The notes under the pieces were generated by a model. That model had not been told where the DNA came from and did not search any database. It was given only the letters and a program-made list of their open reading frames with translations. From positions 22,050,811 through 22,114,810 of the forward strand of contig OY282605.1 in assembly GCA_958298945.1 (NCBI GenBank): a stretch of DNA of 64,000 bases. The letters run 5' to 3'. Shown here piece by piece: positions 22,311-33,519 of this stretch. The stretch comes from Atherix ibis. Taxonomy: Eukaryota > Arthropoda > Insecta > Diptera > Athericidae. Every line of letters starts with the position of its first letter. The first letter of the stretch is position 1. The position numbers and the translations under genes were made by a program.

Positions 22311-23699
22311 ACAGGTGATTTTTTTAAGTATTTGGTTTTCAAATTTCCAAAAAAAAACAGATTTCAAACAAAAAAAAATTTATGCAATTTTATGCTTGCC
22401 ATTTTTTTTTAAAGATTTTTTCATATAATAATTAACCACGACTGCGTTTTAAGTGATCCATGCGAAAGTTCCAATTTTGAACACCTCGTCTGGTATCTCG
22501 CTAATAACACAACACGTGTAATGTTGTCGTCCAAGTCTGCATGTGACGCTAGTTTGTTGGCATAGATAAGTGACCACGTAGTCCCATAAAAAATAGTCTA
22601 GATGCGTGAAATTGCACGATCTAGGCGACAAACTAACCGGTTCGAAAAATTAGATAATCTGCTCACCGAACTCATCTCTAAATATGTCCATTGTTTCATG
22701 TGCTGTGTGGCATGTAGTACCATCTTGTTGAAACCACATGTCGAACAGATGCAGTTATCTAATTTTTCGAACCGGTTAGTTTGTCTTAGTATTTAAGATC
22801 AAATTTATTTAGATTAAAATTTGCCATTTTAGGTTATAAAAAACGCATATAATAAACTACAAAAAAATTGTTTTCTTTCTTTAAGAAAAAATTATATTTT
22901 GCAACGATGAGGCCCATTTCTTGCTTAGTGGATATATCAATAAGCAAATTTCTGTACAAGAGACTTTGAAAAGCCCCAAATCACTGTGAACAAACCGCCA
23001 TTGTATTCGCGAAAAGTATATAGTCACTTACAGGTGTCATGATTTCTGAACGCTATGGCCCTATGTTAACTGACTTTTTTTTTAGCTTGAACTTAAATAT
23101 TTTATTATGAACTACAATATATGTAGTTTTGGAACGATAGCGTACGCTATTGACGGTAACGTTGCGGCCAGCGTCATCTTTAAAAAAAATACGGACCGAT
23201 GATTATACCGGCCCATAAACCGAACCAAACCGGCCATTTTTTCTAGATGCAATGGCAGTTCTTGTTTTGCCTTTGGTTGTTCGACCTGTATTTTATATGC
23301 TTTCAGACCAACATCCTTGCGTAAACTCTTCCACATAGTCAAGTTACACAATCATCCAATTACTGTAAATGGCGACGGATTGACAAATCGCGATTTTCAT
23401 TAATACAGGACGCTACAGCAGCAATATTTTCCTCTGTAGGCGGTCTGCGTTTGATGTACAATAGTGTAAAATTATTGCGAAATTTTATCACTATAGTTTG
23501 AATTGCTTGCTCAGTAGGTCGATTATGACAATAATAAAACTCAATAATTTGTTAGCGTTGTTTGACGGCAAGTAAATCTTTTCATAACAAAATAGCAATG
23601 CTAACTGAGCACTTTTGACTTTGGCATACCTCACGTGTAACGAGCAATCTGTCAAAAATAAAAAAAATATGAAAAACCAAACAGCAAAAAAATTACCCA
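22311..23699 (-). mobile_element. Scrambled DD41D mariner, family G copy 2
   Basis: Left end ACAGGTGATTTTTTTAAGTA then TTTGGTTTTC after TA at 22309-22310; right end (reverse complement) GGGTAATTTTTTTGCTGTTT then GGTTTTTC near 23699. On the minus strand the N-terminal half lies at 23480-23120 (SLRKDVGLKAYKIQ, then QELPLHLEKM and FFLKMTLAATLPSI) and the C-terminal half at 22750-22449 (DMWFQQDGTTCHTA and SPRSCNFTHLDYFLWDYV, with the 41-residue spacing). 22786-23115 between them is on the opposite strand (DEAHFLLSGYINKQI and ERYGPMLTDFF). Same arrangement as 3913-4790. Confidence 0.8.
22627..22785. repeat. Perfect 31-bp inverted repeat around a transposase fragment
   Basis: 22627-22657 and 22755-22785 are exact reverse complements (GACAAACTAACCGGTTCGAA plus 11 more bases) separated by 97 bp. 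The left arm belongs to the transposase C-terminal coding sequence. The right arm replaces sequence that the sister copy at 3960-4020 has in ordinary form, so it looks like a local fold-back copying event. Confidence 0.95.
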
Positions 23700-25042
23700 A
23701 AACTTGAGATATTAAGTTTTGTAGCCAGTTTAATATCAATTAATATAAGTTTTAAGATTGTAATTCTCTTAATTCTTCAACTTTTAAATAGATAAACTAC
23801 GCTTAGCTATTATTTTGAAGCTTAAGTATAATGTATAAATATATAAAAGAATAGCCGAGTGATTTAGAGATGAAATTTATTCAGAAAATTACCAAAAAAA
23901 TTTCTATGGTGGTGTGACTATACTCACTATTATTTAGTGTTTTTATCCTTATAAGCATATTTTTTTCTTTAGTATTTTTTAATGTTAAATACTCTCGAGA
24001 CAACGAACAATATAATTGAAATAGTCTATTTACATCGGAAATTATTTATTTGTATAATTTAAGCATTAAGATACTTGTACAATACTATTTCCTGGTGTTT
24101 ACTTTTATTTTTACGATCATTTGCCAAATTTAATGTGGTTTTTTTTAAGAGCGATGTTGGGGGAGAGGGGATTGTTATTACAATATAATGTAAATAAGGT
24201 AAACAAGAAAGAAAAACTACTTTTTGTTTTATTTTCTGTGGTAATTTTATTTTATTTCCTATTGCTTTTTTTGTGTGTAAAAATAAAAACGAAATCCTCA
24301 TTTTGTTAATTTACAACTATAAGCTTATACAAAATAACCACATCCATTTCGACCTTGGTTTTATTTCTTTTACTCACTTCATTTTGGATACTCATAAAGT
24401 AAAGCTTCTTATGATAATTATCACATTAGAGGATAGTTTTCCCTAAAGCGTCTATACGTAATTTGACCCTTAATTCGCTAACAAATATGGGAATAAGCAA
24501 GTGTTTGAACAAATTGATGGCAAATAAGAAATTTATCACAAAAAGGTATCCATCCATTCATGATTATACAACTACGAGTATATACTGTTTACCAACTTTA
24601 TTTTTGTGGATACGAATGTATGCAAACAATTTTGTGGTCGAGTATTATCACCGAAAAGTATATCGAAATTACTAGAGGCAAACACCTTTGTATTATTTGC
24701 ATATAAATTGAAAGGACGGTAGTCATCCGTGATTTGAATTTTATTAAAAACCATATTATCTAATGGTAAATTTTCCACTTTATAAATTTTCTATTTCGAA
24801 TAAACTTTATAATCTATTCTGAATTAGGTATTAAGTGTGATTGTACTAAAATGTTGATAGTTTTTCATTATTTTCAATCTGAAAATGGAAAGAACCTTAC
24901 GAATTTACTATTCAATTATGCTTAAATATTTTAAATGGAATTTCACAAAAGAAACTAATCAATTCTTTTATGCATTGAAATTTTGAAGAGAATATTATAA
25001 ATGGTTTTTTTTTTTTTAATATTGAAAAAAAATATTTAAGTA
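23700..25042. other. AT-rich spacer
   Basis: No recognisable gene, RNA or element. Open frames of 60-80 codons here have no motifs and overlap on both strands. Confidence 0.5.
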
Positions 25043-26300
25043 CCAGGTGTATAAGCTTAAATCCGCTGTTTTTTATTAAAAAAAAACATGTCTTTTTCAT
25101 AAAAAGCAAAAACAAATTTATTTAAAGTACTTGCCCTCATTTTTTTCCCATCTCTCGGACAATTTGTGGATACCCCGCCAAAAAAATTCCTTCTCTTTCG
25201 AGGCAAACCACTCATCAAGCCATTTTCGGACGTCTTCGTAAGAATCGAAGTGCTGCTCAGCGAACGCGTGGCCCATCGACGAAAACAGGTGGTAGACGGA
25301 AGGGGAGAGGTCTGATGATTAAGCGGGGTAGGGTAGCACCTCCTAGTTGAGTGTCTCCAAGTAGTTTCGAACCATTTTTGACGTGTGCAATGGTGCGTTT
25401 TCGTGGAGAAAAATCAGCTTGTCATGTCTTTATTGATAATCCGTCATTTTTTCACGCAGATCACTGTGCAATTTGATCAGTTGTTGGTGGTAGCAATGGT
25501 CATTGACAGTTTCATCAGGTTTCAACATCTCATAGTAAACGATACCCTGCTGATCCTACCAAACGCAAAGCATCGTCTTCCGTCGGAACCGATTTGGTCT
25601 TGGGGAAGATGTTGATGGTTGGCCGGGATCAACCCACGATTTCTTCTATTAAGGATTCTCGAAATATATCCACTTTCCATCGCCTGTCACAATCCGATGT
25701 AGGAACGACTTTCTTTTTTGTCTGGCGAGCAAGATTTCCCATGTGTTTTGGCGTCGCTCGATCTGCCTATCATTCAATTTATGCGGCACCCATTTTCCGA
25801 TCTTTTCAATCATGCCCATGGCACGCAGACATATGGAAATGGTTGGTTGAGTAACACGCAATTTCTCGGTGAGCATTTTTTGTGATTTGGTATCGTCTTC
25901 TTCCAAAAGAGCCTGCAATTGATGGTCCTCAACTTTCCTAGTCCGATTTTAACGCTTCTTGTTCCAGAAGTCAAAATTGCCGTCTTTGAACCGACGAAAC
26001 CAATCTCGTTGTTTCCGATAAAGCACTGTCACCATAGTGGTCCATAAGTATTCGATGCGATTCGGCAGCCGATTTCTTCAAATTGAAGCAGAAAAGCAGA
26101 GCTTCCCGCATATGCTCTTTTTCTGGCACAAAACTAGACATGATTACCAAAAGAAAAATGTATGCGGTTGTACGAAATTGCTGACAATAAGCACTTATTA
26201 ATGTTGACAGATGTCAAACTCATAAAAAAAGTATGACGTGCCCATGTTAGCTCAATACGCTCACTTACGCCATCTATAACTAAACAGCGGATTTAAGCTT
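25043..26300 (-). mobile_element. Mos1-like mariner, group A copy 2
   Basis: Left end CCAGGTGTATAAGCTTAAAT then CCGCTGTTT after TA at 25041-25042. The right end retains AAACAGCGGATTTAAGCTT but then diverges into T/A-rich sequence, so the outer 12 bases or so are damaged. About 1.26 kb. Confidence 0.92.
25118..26141 (-). pseudogene. Mariner transposase pseudogene (group A, copy 2)
   Basis: ATG at 26141-26139, stop at 25120-25118. Readable segments in several frames: the N-terminus shared with the other group A copies, LQALLEEDDTKSQKMLTEKL, GKWVPHKLNDRQIERRQNTW and KRKSFLHRIVTGDGKWIYFE. The first catalytic Asp is retained in TGDGKW. Later segments (PHPAYSPDL equivalent near 25310-25330) are broken by frameshifts and substitutions. 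The C-terminal NEGKYFK is recognisable. Confidence 0.9.
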
Positions 26301-28180
26301 TCTTTATATATAGAAAAAAAAATTTTTAACAAATCATAATCATTTTTGATTTTTTTTAAATATAATAAACTAATTTTAAACATTATCTTAGATACAAATA
26401 AATGTAAATAAAATATATATAATTATGTGGATAAGTTTTTGCAGGAAAATTTATTCATAAAAATATTTAAATTGCTTATGATAAAAAAAAATATTGTTTT
26501 TGTTTTTCCACCTATAGTTCGTAGTGTAATCAAAACATCGCCTACAATAATAAATTCTGTTTCATATTTCGAAAAGTTTCCTTCTGTAAATATTGTATGT
26601 ATTGGAGAACAAAACATAAATACTTAAACATACAATATAAAACTAACAGAAAGTTTCACATAAAATCGAGGGTGAAATTATCATAATAAACTTGTTGGTA
26701 ATAATAATTTTCTGAAGGGTGGCCTCTTTTTTTTCAGATACCATTTTGGAGATTTAAAGTTGTCATATATAATTTTGTTTTTTTTATCTTTTAATAACAA
26801 AAAGAAGACGTTGCTTTCTTATGGATTTGTGTTATTGTTAGCTATAAAAATAGACAACATAAACAATAATGAAAAAACTTCCAGGGAACAATATTCCTCG
26901 GTTTATTGTCGGATGAATTTTCTCTTTCCTAAATAGATACAATATTTCATATAAAATGATGTAGTAATAATTTGAAAAATATTGATTTTATTTTTGAAAA
27001 AATTTTTTTTAATCAAATAATTACACGGTCGAAGAAGTAAATCTGATTCAAAAAAAAAAAAACAAAATAAAAATTATAGAGATTTAAGATTATTTGCACA
27101 TAAAATAAAAGATCTTCTACTATTTGAACTTATAAAATTGTTGCTTAGGTAAAATTATTTTATCACCCAAAAAACAGTGCTCGTAATTTTTTTCTCTTCA
27201 ACTTTTGTAATGCTTTTTGTAAATTTTAACTACAAGAACATCAATAGCTGAGAACTATTTAAAAAGTATTTATAAAAAAAATATGTCATAAAAGTTTTAT
27301 TGACTGCAAATAATTGAAAACTTCTAAAATACTTTTCTTTTTGTGTATACGTACTTAAATAAATAATGTTAAAAAGGACAGGAAAAGTTTTCCTATTTGA
27401 AAGCATCACGACCAACCGCAGAACATCTATTACAGCCTTGTTGAACCAAAAAAAACTTCTTACTATTGACCACATTTTCATCTGATTTAAAACCGAAGTC
27501 CTTGAATTGAAGAGTAAAGCTCTTAAACATATATTACATTAGGAAAAACTTCAAATACGAAAACCATCCTTGTTGGAATTTCCTAGAAGATTACTGTCAC
27601 AATCCGGCTTTGACCCTACAACACACATTTGTCAAAAAAGTGTTGACTTACAACTGTTAAAATATATCTAAGGATATGAAAAAAGAGGCGAAAAATACCA
27701 TTCCAAGGAACAAACATGACAATACCATGTTCAGAGGATTAGACCAAGTGTTAAAGGCGACTATATGAGCATCTAATTTATTTAGGAAATTTCTACAAGT
27801 CCTTGTGAAACTTTTCATCATGCTCAGATTGTTACGCTTTCAACTTACTACAGAGTAGATTATTTTTTTCCCTTCTCTACGTATGTATGTATGAATATAA
27901 ATATATACTTCAATATTTTATTGTCACCACTAAATAAATTCCATTTACAATATTCTAGAGAAATTCACTTTTTTCTATCACTTTATTCCTAAATCAAAGT
28001 TTCAATTTGATTGTCTGCTGTTGCTGACCATAATTTTCTTTATTTTTATTTGATTAATATTATTAATTATATTGTAAAAAGATATTTTTACTTTAATTAT
28101 CAGATTATTATAATAATAATTTTTATAAATTATCAATAAATTAATTGGTAATATTTTTAGGCAGTTATTGTTTTTTTATG
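26301..28180. other. AT-rich spacer, no supported gene
   Basis: Long A/T-rich stretch. A minus frame at 27230-27481 (starting MKMWSIVRSFFWFNKAVIDV) and the less AT-rich 27480-27850 are the only parts with a less random look. Neither has a recognisable motif, splice signal or repeat partner in this window. Confidence 0.4.
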
Positions 28181-28189
28181 GTGTCGTTA

Positions 28190-29345
28190 GACTATGAGGC
28201 CAAATTGGCGCCAGAATCCGTTCCAAAGTTGCCTGATTGTCTAATAATTACATTGGCTGACTTAGCAAACGAAATGGTTATTAACCATCTAATAGCATGA
28301 TTATGACATTTGGCTGACATCAGACACATTTTGGTACGTCAGCCAAGCCGTCAGCCACTGTCTCACGTCAGCCATGGTAAGAATTTGTATCTTTTTGTTC
28401 TAGTGACTAAATTTTCTAAAACCAAATAAATGATTTGATAAAAATTAACTGTTTATTACTTTATTTGGTTACATTTATTTGTAAATTACTTTGCATTGAA
28501 CTGTTCAATTTTATAAAATCCTTTTTTTTTATTACAGATATGGTAGTTTTTTTTTGCTATTTGATTTCTAGCTATTTATTATAAGTACTTTGGTTTAACG
28601 TAATATATTGGAGGATTTGGGTTTAAATATGCTTAATAATTAGCGAAATGCAAATACCCTGTTTTAATGTGTCCAAATCGGTTGTGGCTGTTTAGATGAC
28701 TGGCTGACGGCTCACGGATGACTACTGGCTGACTATTTCATAAGCATACGATCTGTTAGTCAACACTTAAAAAATTGTCTGCGCTAAAGAAAATAAAATT
28801 TCTGATAGCCTTATAGCCTGAATTTTACGTCGGCCACTTTGGCAAAATTGGCTGATGGTAGTTGGTAACTAGCCCGACTCGTCAGCCAAATCTTGACTTT
28901 TCACCATCCAACGTCAGTCGTCAGCCAATTTTTTTCATTATATCACATTGGCTTATATCTGCTACCGACAGCTGGTAATGTTGGAAAAGATTTGGCTGAC
29001 AAGTCAGACAAAATGGCTGACCGTCTAATACATTGACTTTTTATCAGCCAACATCAGTTATCAGCCAATTTTTTTAATTATATCACATTGGCTAACATTT
29101 GCTACCGACAGCTGGTAATATTGGGAAAGATTTGGCTGACAAGTCAGACAAGGTGGCTGACCGTCTAATACATTAACTTTTTATCAGCCAACGTCAGTCA
29201 TCAGCCAATTTTTTTTATTATATCACATTTAATGACATTTGCTACCGACAGCTGGTAATGTTGGAAAAGATTTGGCAGACAAGTCAGACAAGATGGCTGA
29301 CCGTCTAATACATTGACTTTTTATCAGCCAACATCAGTCGTCAGC
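28190..29345. repeat. Unclassified repeat rich in GTCAGCCA / TGGCTGAC, with a 140-bp tandem core
   Basis: About 20 exact or near copies of TGGCTGAC or its complement occur in both orientations between 28254 and 29345. From about 28905 the sequence becomes a tandem array with a 140-bp period of just over three units: GCTACCGACAGCTGGTAAT recurs at 28961, 29101 and 29241. Each unit holds TCAGCCAATTTTTTT, TTTGGCTGACAAGTCAGACA and TGGCTGACCGTCTAATACAT. No protein-coding frame. Self-complementary, so it could fold extensively. Class unknown; a foldback-type DNA element is one possibility. Confidence 0.85.
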
Positions 29346-29484
29346 TTACGTACTTTCGGTATCGTAAATAGCATTTTTCTATATTCAAATATTTATCAAA
29401 CTGATTAATTTGCATTGAATAAAGTACATATTAGGAAATGTCATAATAAAAAATATTCTATTCTGTATAGAAGCATATACCGAG

Positions 29485-30442
29485 TTATCCATTTTGTATT
29501 ATGGATAGTATATCTTTATTATTTGATAATCGTCAAAAAAATCTATTATTAAAGATAACATTTTTTTAACAAAAAATATGCCATTTTATATTATGAAAAT
29601 ATAAAATGGCATATTTTATATTTTCAATATACTCCCAACCAACGTGCTAAATTTATATAAACTTTCTACAAAATTGGTAACTCTTTGGATGCGGATTTTT
29701 CGACCAAAATTTTCTTTAGCAATAAACTAAATTTGCCATATATGAGGCTCTAAAAATCGACAAGTAAACATGGAAAGGCCATTGTATCTGTGAAAAGGTA
29801 CGTATTTATCCGAAAATGAAACGGAAAGGCTGCTATTGTCAATTCTGATCCTTATGGCCGTATGATAACCGACTTTTTTTTAGCCTGACCTTGAAATTTT
29901 TTAATCTAGTTTGTATGTGGTTTCAATAAGACAATACTACAACGCACACAACGTTATAAATTTGGGTTTTATTTGGTAAAACGTTCCCAGAACGGGAAAT
30001 TTCGAGATTTGGTGATTTCAATTGACCTTCAAGATCGTACGATTTGATGCCCTTCAAGTTTTTCTTATAAAACTCTACAAAAAATTGCGTTAGGTCTTAA
30101 AGCATTTTAACAACAAAATGCCCTCAGTTATGGCTGAATTACATCTCGAAAAGTTTGAAAAGTCATCAAAAATTACTTTGAAAGGATCTATCCTTCAGGA
30201 AATCTCGTAACAGTTATTTGATAATATTACTATTTATAGATAATGGCAAAATTTTGCTAGTATATTTCATCCAAATCTAAACTTTAGGTGTATTTTATGA
30301 AATTTTACTTTTCAAAGCAAAAATTTGGATAATCTCTTATATTAATTCCTGCTAACGCCACTTCTCTCCTATTATATTTTTAATGCAGTGAAAAACTAAA
30401 GAATTACAACAATTTATAATAAAGGTAAAAAGGCTTTTATGT
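29485..30442 (+). mobile_element. Family F DD41D fossil, copy 5
   Basis: Starts near GAGTTATCCATTTTGTATTA and has the inverted counterpart near 30300-30330 (ACTTTTCAAAGC then GGATAATCTCTTATAT); similarity to 19690-20141 (inverted) extends to 30442. Block CCCAGAACGGGAAATTTCGA then GATTTGGTGATTTCAATTGA at 29990-30040 corresponds to the ISRFGDxNWPPRSCD region, with stops. No usable frame. A Mos1-like mariner begins right at its edge (30444). Confidence 0.7.
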
Positions 30443-30443
30443 A

Positions 30444-31712
30444 CCAGGTGTATAAGCTTAAATCCACTGTTTTTTAGTCAAAAAAACACATGTTTTTTCA
30501 TAGAAAGCAAAAAAAAAATTATTCAAAGTACTTGCCCTCGCTTGCCACACATTTTTCCCATCTCTCGGGCAATTTGTGGATACCCCGCCCAAAAAATTGC
30601 TTCGCTTTCGAGGCAAACCACTCATCAAGCCATTTTCGGACGTCTTCGTAAGAATCGAAGTGCTGCTTAGCGAGTGCGTGGCCCATTGACGAAAATAGGT
30701 GATAGTCGGAAGGGGCCAGGCCTGGTAAATAAGCGGGGTGGGGTAGCACCTCCCAGTTGAGTATCTCCAAGTAGTTTCGGACCATTTTTGATGGGTGCGA
30801 TGGTGCGTTGTCGTGGAGGAAAATCAGCTCTGATTTGATGTGTGCGATGGTGCGAGCACAGTGCAATTTGATCAGTTATTACTGGTAGCAGTGGGCATTG
30901 ACAGTTTCACCAGGTTTCAACATCTTATAGTAGACGATATACTACTGATCCCACCACACACACAGCATCGTCTTCCGTCCGAAGCGATTTGGTCTTGGGG
31001 AAGATGTTGATGGTTGGCCGGGATCAACCCACGATTTCTTCTGCATAGGATTCTCGAAATATATCCACTTTTCATTACCTGTCACAATCCGATGCAGGAA
31101 CGGTTTTCTTTTTTGTCTGGCGAGCAAGATTTCCCATGTGTTTAAGCGTCGCTCCATCCGCCTATCATTCAATTCATGCGGCACCCATTTTCCGATCTTT
31201 TCAATTTTCCCAATGGCACGCAGACGCATAAAAATGGCTGGTTGAGTAACACCCAATTGCTCCGCGAGCATTTTTTGCGATTGGGTATGGTCTTCGTCCA
31301 AAAGAGCCTGTAATTGATGGTCCTCAACCTTCCTAGGCCAATTTTCACGCTTCTTGTCCTACAAGTCAAAATTGCCGTCTTTGAACCGACGAAACCAATC
31401 TCGGCACGTTTTTCCGATAAAACACTGTCACCATAGGCCTCCATAGGCATTCGATGCGATTTGGCAGCCGATTTCTTCAAATTGAAGCAAAAAAGCAGAG
31501 CTTCCCGCATATGCTCTTTTTCTGGCACAAAACTAGACATGATTACCAAAAGAAAAATGTATGTTGTTGTACAAAATTGCTGACAATGTGCACTGATTAA
31601 TGTTGACAGATGTCAAACTCATAAAAAACAAAGTATGGTGTGCCTATTATAGCTTAATACGCTTACTCACGCCATCTATGACCAAACAGCGAATTTATGC
31701 TTATATCCCTTG
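30444..31712 (-). mobile_element. Mos1-like mariner, group A copy 3
   Basis: Left end CCAGGTGTATAAGCTTAAAT then CCACTGTTT after TA at 30442-30443. Right end (reverse complement) CAAGGGATATAAGCATAAAT then TCGCTGTTT before TA at 31713-31714. Length is 1269 bp, essentially full size. Confidence 0.93.
30519..31540 (-). pseudogene. Mariner transposase pseudogene (group A, copy 3)
   Basis: From ATG 31540: MSSFVPEKEHMREALLFCFN, then a frameshift at the TCRDWF motif near 31405. It resumes with MDEDHTQSQKMLAEQLGVTQ, GKWVPHELNDRRMERRLNTW and HRIVTGNEKWIYFENP, where the first catalytic Asp of TGDEKW is Asn. Stops near 30940 and 30885. A deletion near 30850 follows. It then continues with LIFLHDNAPSHPSKMV (second Asp), PAYLPGLAPSDYHLF (third Asp) and a full C-terminus to the stop at 30519-30521. 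This last 115-residue stretch is open. Confidence 0.92.
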
Positions 31713-31714
31713 TA

Positions 31715-33519
31715 AATATGAACGTTGTTCGATTTATCACCGGTAGGTGTAAATATGATGACATGAAATTTTGTGTAATTATAGGAAAATATGACAAAAA
31801 CGTCTATCCAGTAATTCTTGAATCTGAGGTGTAGGAAACAAATTTGAATCTAGTGTTTCTGTTCCTCAATTTATAACGAATTCCACCATTTCTATTTTTA
31901 TAAAAAAAATGCCGGTGTTTGATGTAATTTTCATGTCTTTTTTGGCATTGTTGGTCTATTTTTCTTTACGAAGATGATTTTCGATTCCATTGAATTTACA
32001 AATTATTAATAAAATTTTAACCTAAACAGAAAAGTTTCTACAAACTTTAAAAGTAGATCACAATGAATGCCACTCTCCATAGCGGTTAGTTCAATCAGAA
32101 TTTAAAAAAGGTTTTTGAAATTGAAATTAATTAAAACCAGATAGATAATGAATAAATACAAAAAACTGCAAAAAAATTATAAGCAAATCAATGAAATTTA
32201 ATTAAAAACTTATTTGTAGAGGAGCTATCAGAACGTAACAAAACAGTTGAAACAAAAATTATATTCTTACCCGCGAAAAATATTCAATTTTAATACCGCT
32301 AGAAAATTTTGATACTACACATGGACTAACTACAATAGTATGTACTTTTTACCTATTTGGAGGTATTTATTTATTATATTTGCTTATTTCTATTTATGTA
32401 CGTGTATATGCAATTGTACATTCAGAATGAATACAGCTTAATTAAGGAATTCGAATAAATGGATCTGTACGATATAAATAATATTGCAATTCTCATTTAA
32501 CTACAATCGCTGGTTTAATACTAATTACTAATTTTCGAAAATTCACTATATAGAAACTTTTGCGTATTTTAAATGAAAGCGTTTTTATAGATTTTCTTAT
32601 TGTTTTAGATTCAAACACTTCATCGAACTATTCTCATTTACGAGTTTTTCGTTAGTTTTAATTGATTCGGAAAGTTCAATTAGAGACACTACGAAGACTG
32701 CACGTTAGTGTTCTGTTCTTTAGCTGATATTCCTTCGAACACATTTACATAGTTATATATACAATATATATAATTAATTAGTTTTTAAAATAGTTATTGC
32801 TTGTTAACGTAATTTTTTCCAACTACTTTAGAACTTACAGATAGACTACGAGTATATTACTGCAGATAACAAGCGACTCGCTCAGTACTTAGCTTACTTG
32901 CCAATATTAATTTCAAATTAAACTTTATTCCAAAATAAAAACGTATTCAATATCACAAAATTGATTTCGATGAGACGAAGCATAACTCAATTTTCAATTG
33001 ATAAATTTATTTTATCACATTTGATTATCTAACTTATCGGATTTCTTCCCTTGACGACTACAGACATCGAAAGTCTATAAAATCAACGGATTGATAGCAA
33101 GGCATAGGCTGTCAGGGCCATCTGATACCCTATGATCGATTGTTGGAAGATAATTTTACCGCAAAAGTACCATCTACAACACTAGTCGTATTCACAAATA
33201 TAAGATTCGACTCTCAATTTCTATTAACGACGAGCACTTGACATACAAATATTGCCACTCTTGACTTTGGCAAAACATAAATTAATTATATCGTAGATGT
33301 ATTCATTTTCAATAAAATAAAATATAAATAAAGTGTTTGTTTTTTACATTCCTTTCATACAATAAATTGGAACGTAAAACAGGATCTTGGGTCTTGAATT
33401 TAAGAAAAGATTTCATAATATTTCATGGTTGATGTGGTGTAAGGAGATTCAGAATTTTAATTGATAAAATATTGAGGTCAAAATTTAATCTTATAGAAAA
33501 CGCTTTTTATTGACAATCT
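31715..33519. other. AT-rich spacer
   Basis: No recognised gene or repeat. Parts (32600-33300) are less AT-extreme; a TATAAAA lies near 33078, but nothing downstream supports a promoter call. Confidence 0.4.

Noticed and set aside
26301..28180. Possible host exon at 27230-27481 (minus) or 27480-27850
   Set aside because: No recognisable domain, splice junction pair or codon bias; the frames could arise by chance in AT-rich DNA.
33070..33110. TATA-box promoter near 33078
   Set aside because: TATAAAA-like words are common at this base composition, and no transcript or gene is identifiable downstream.
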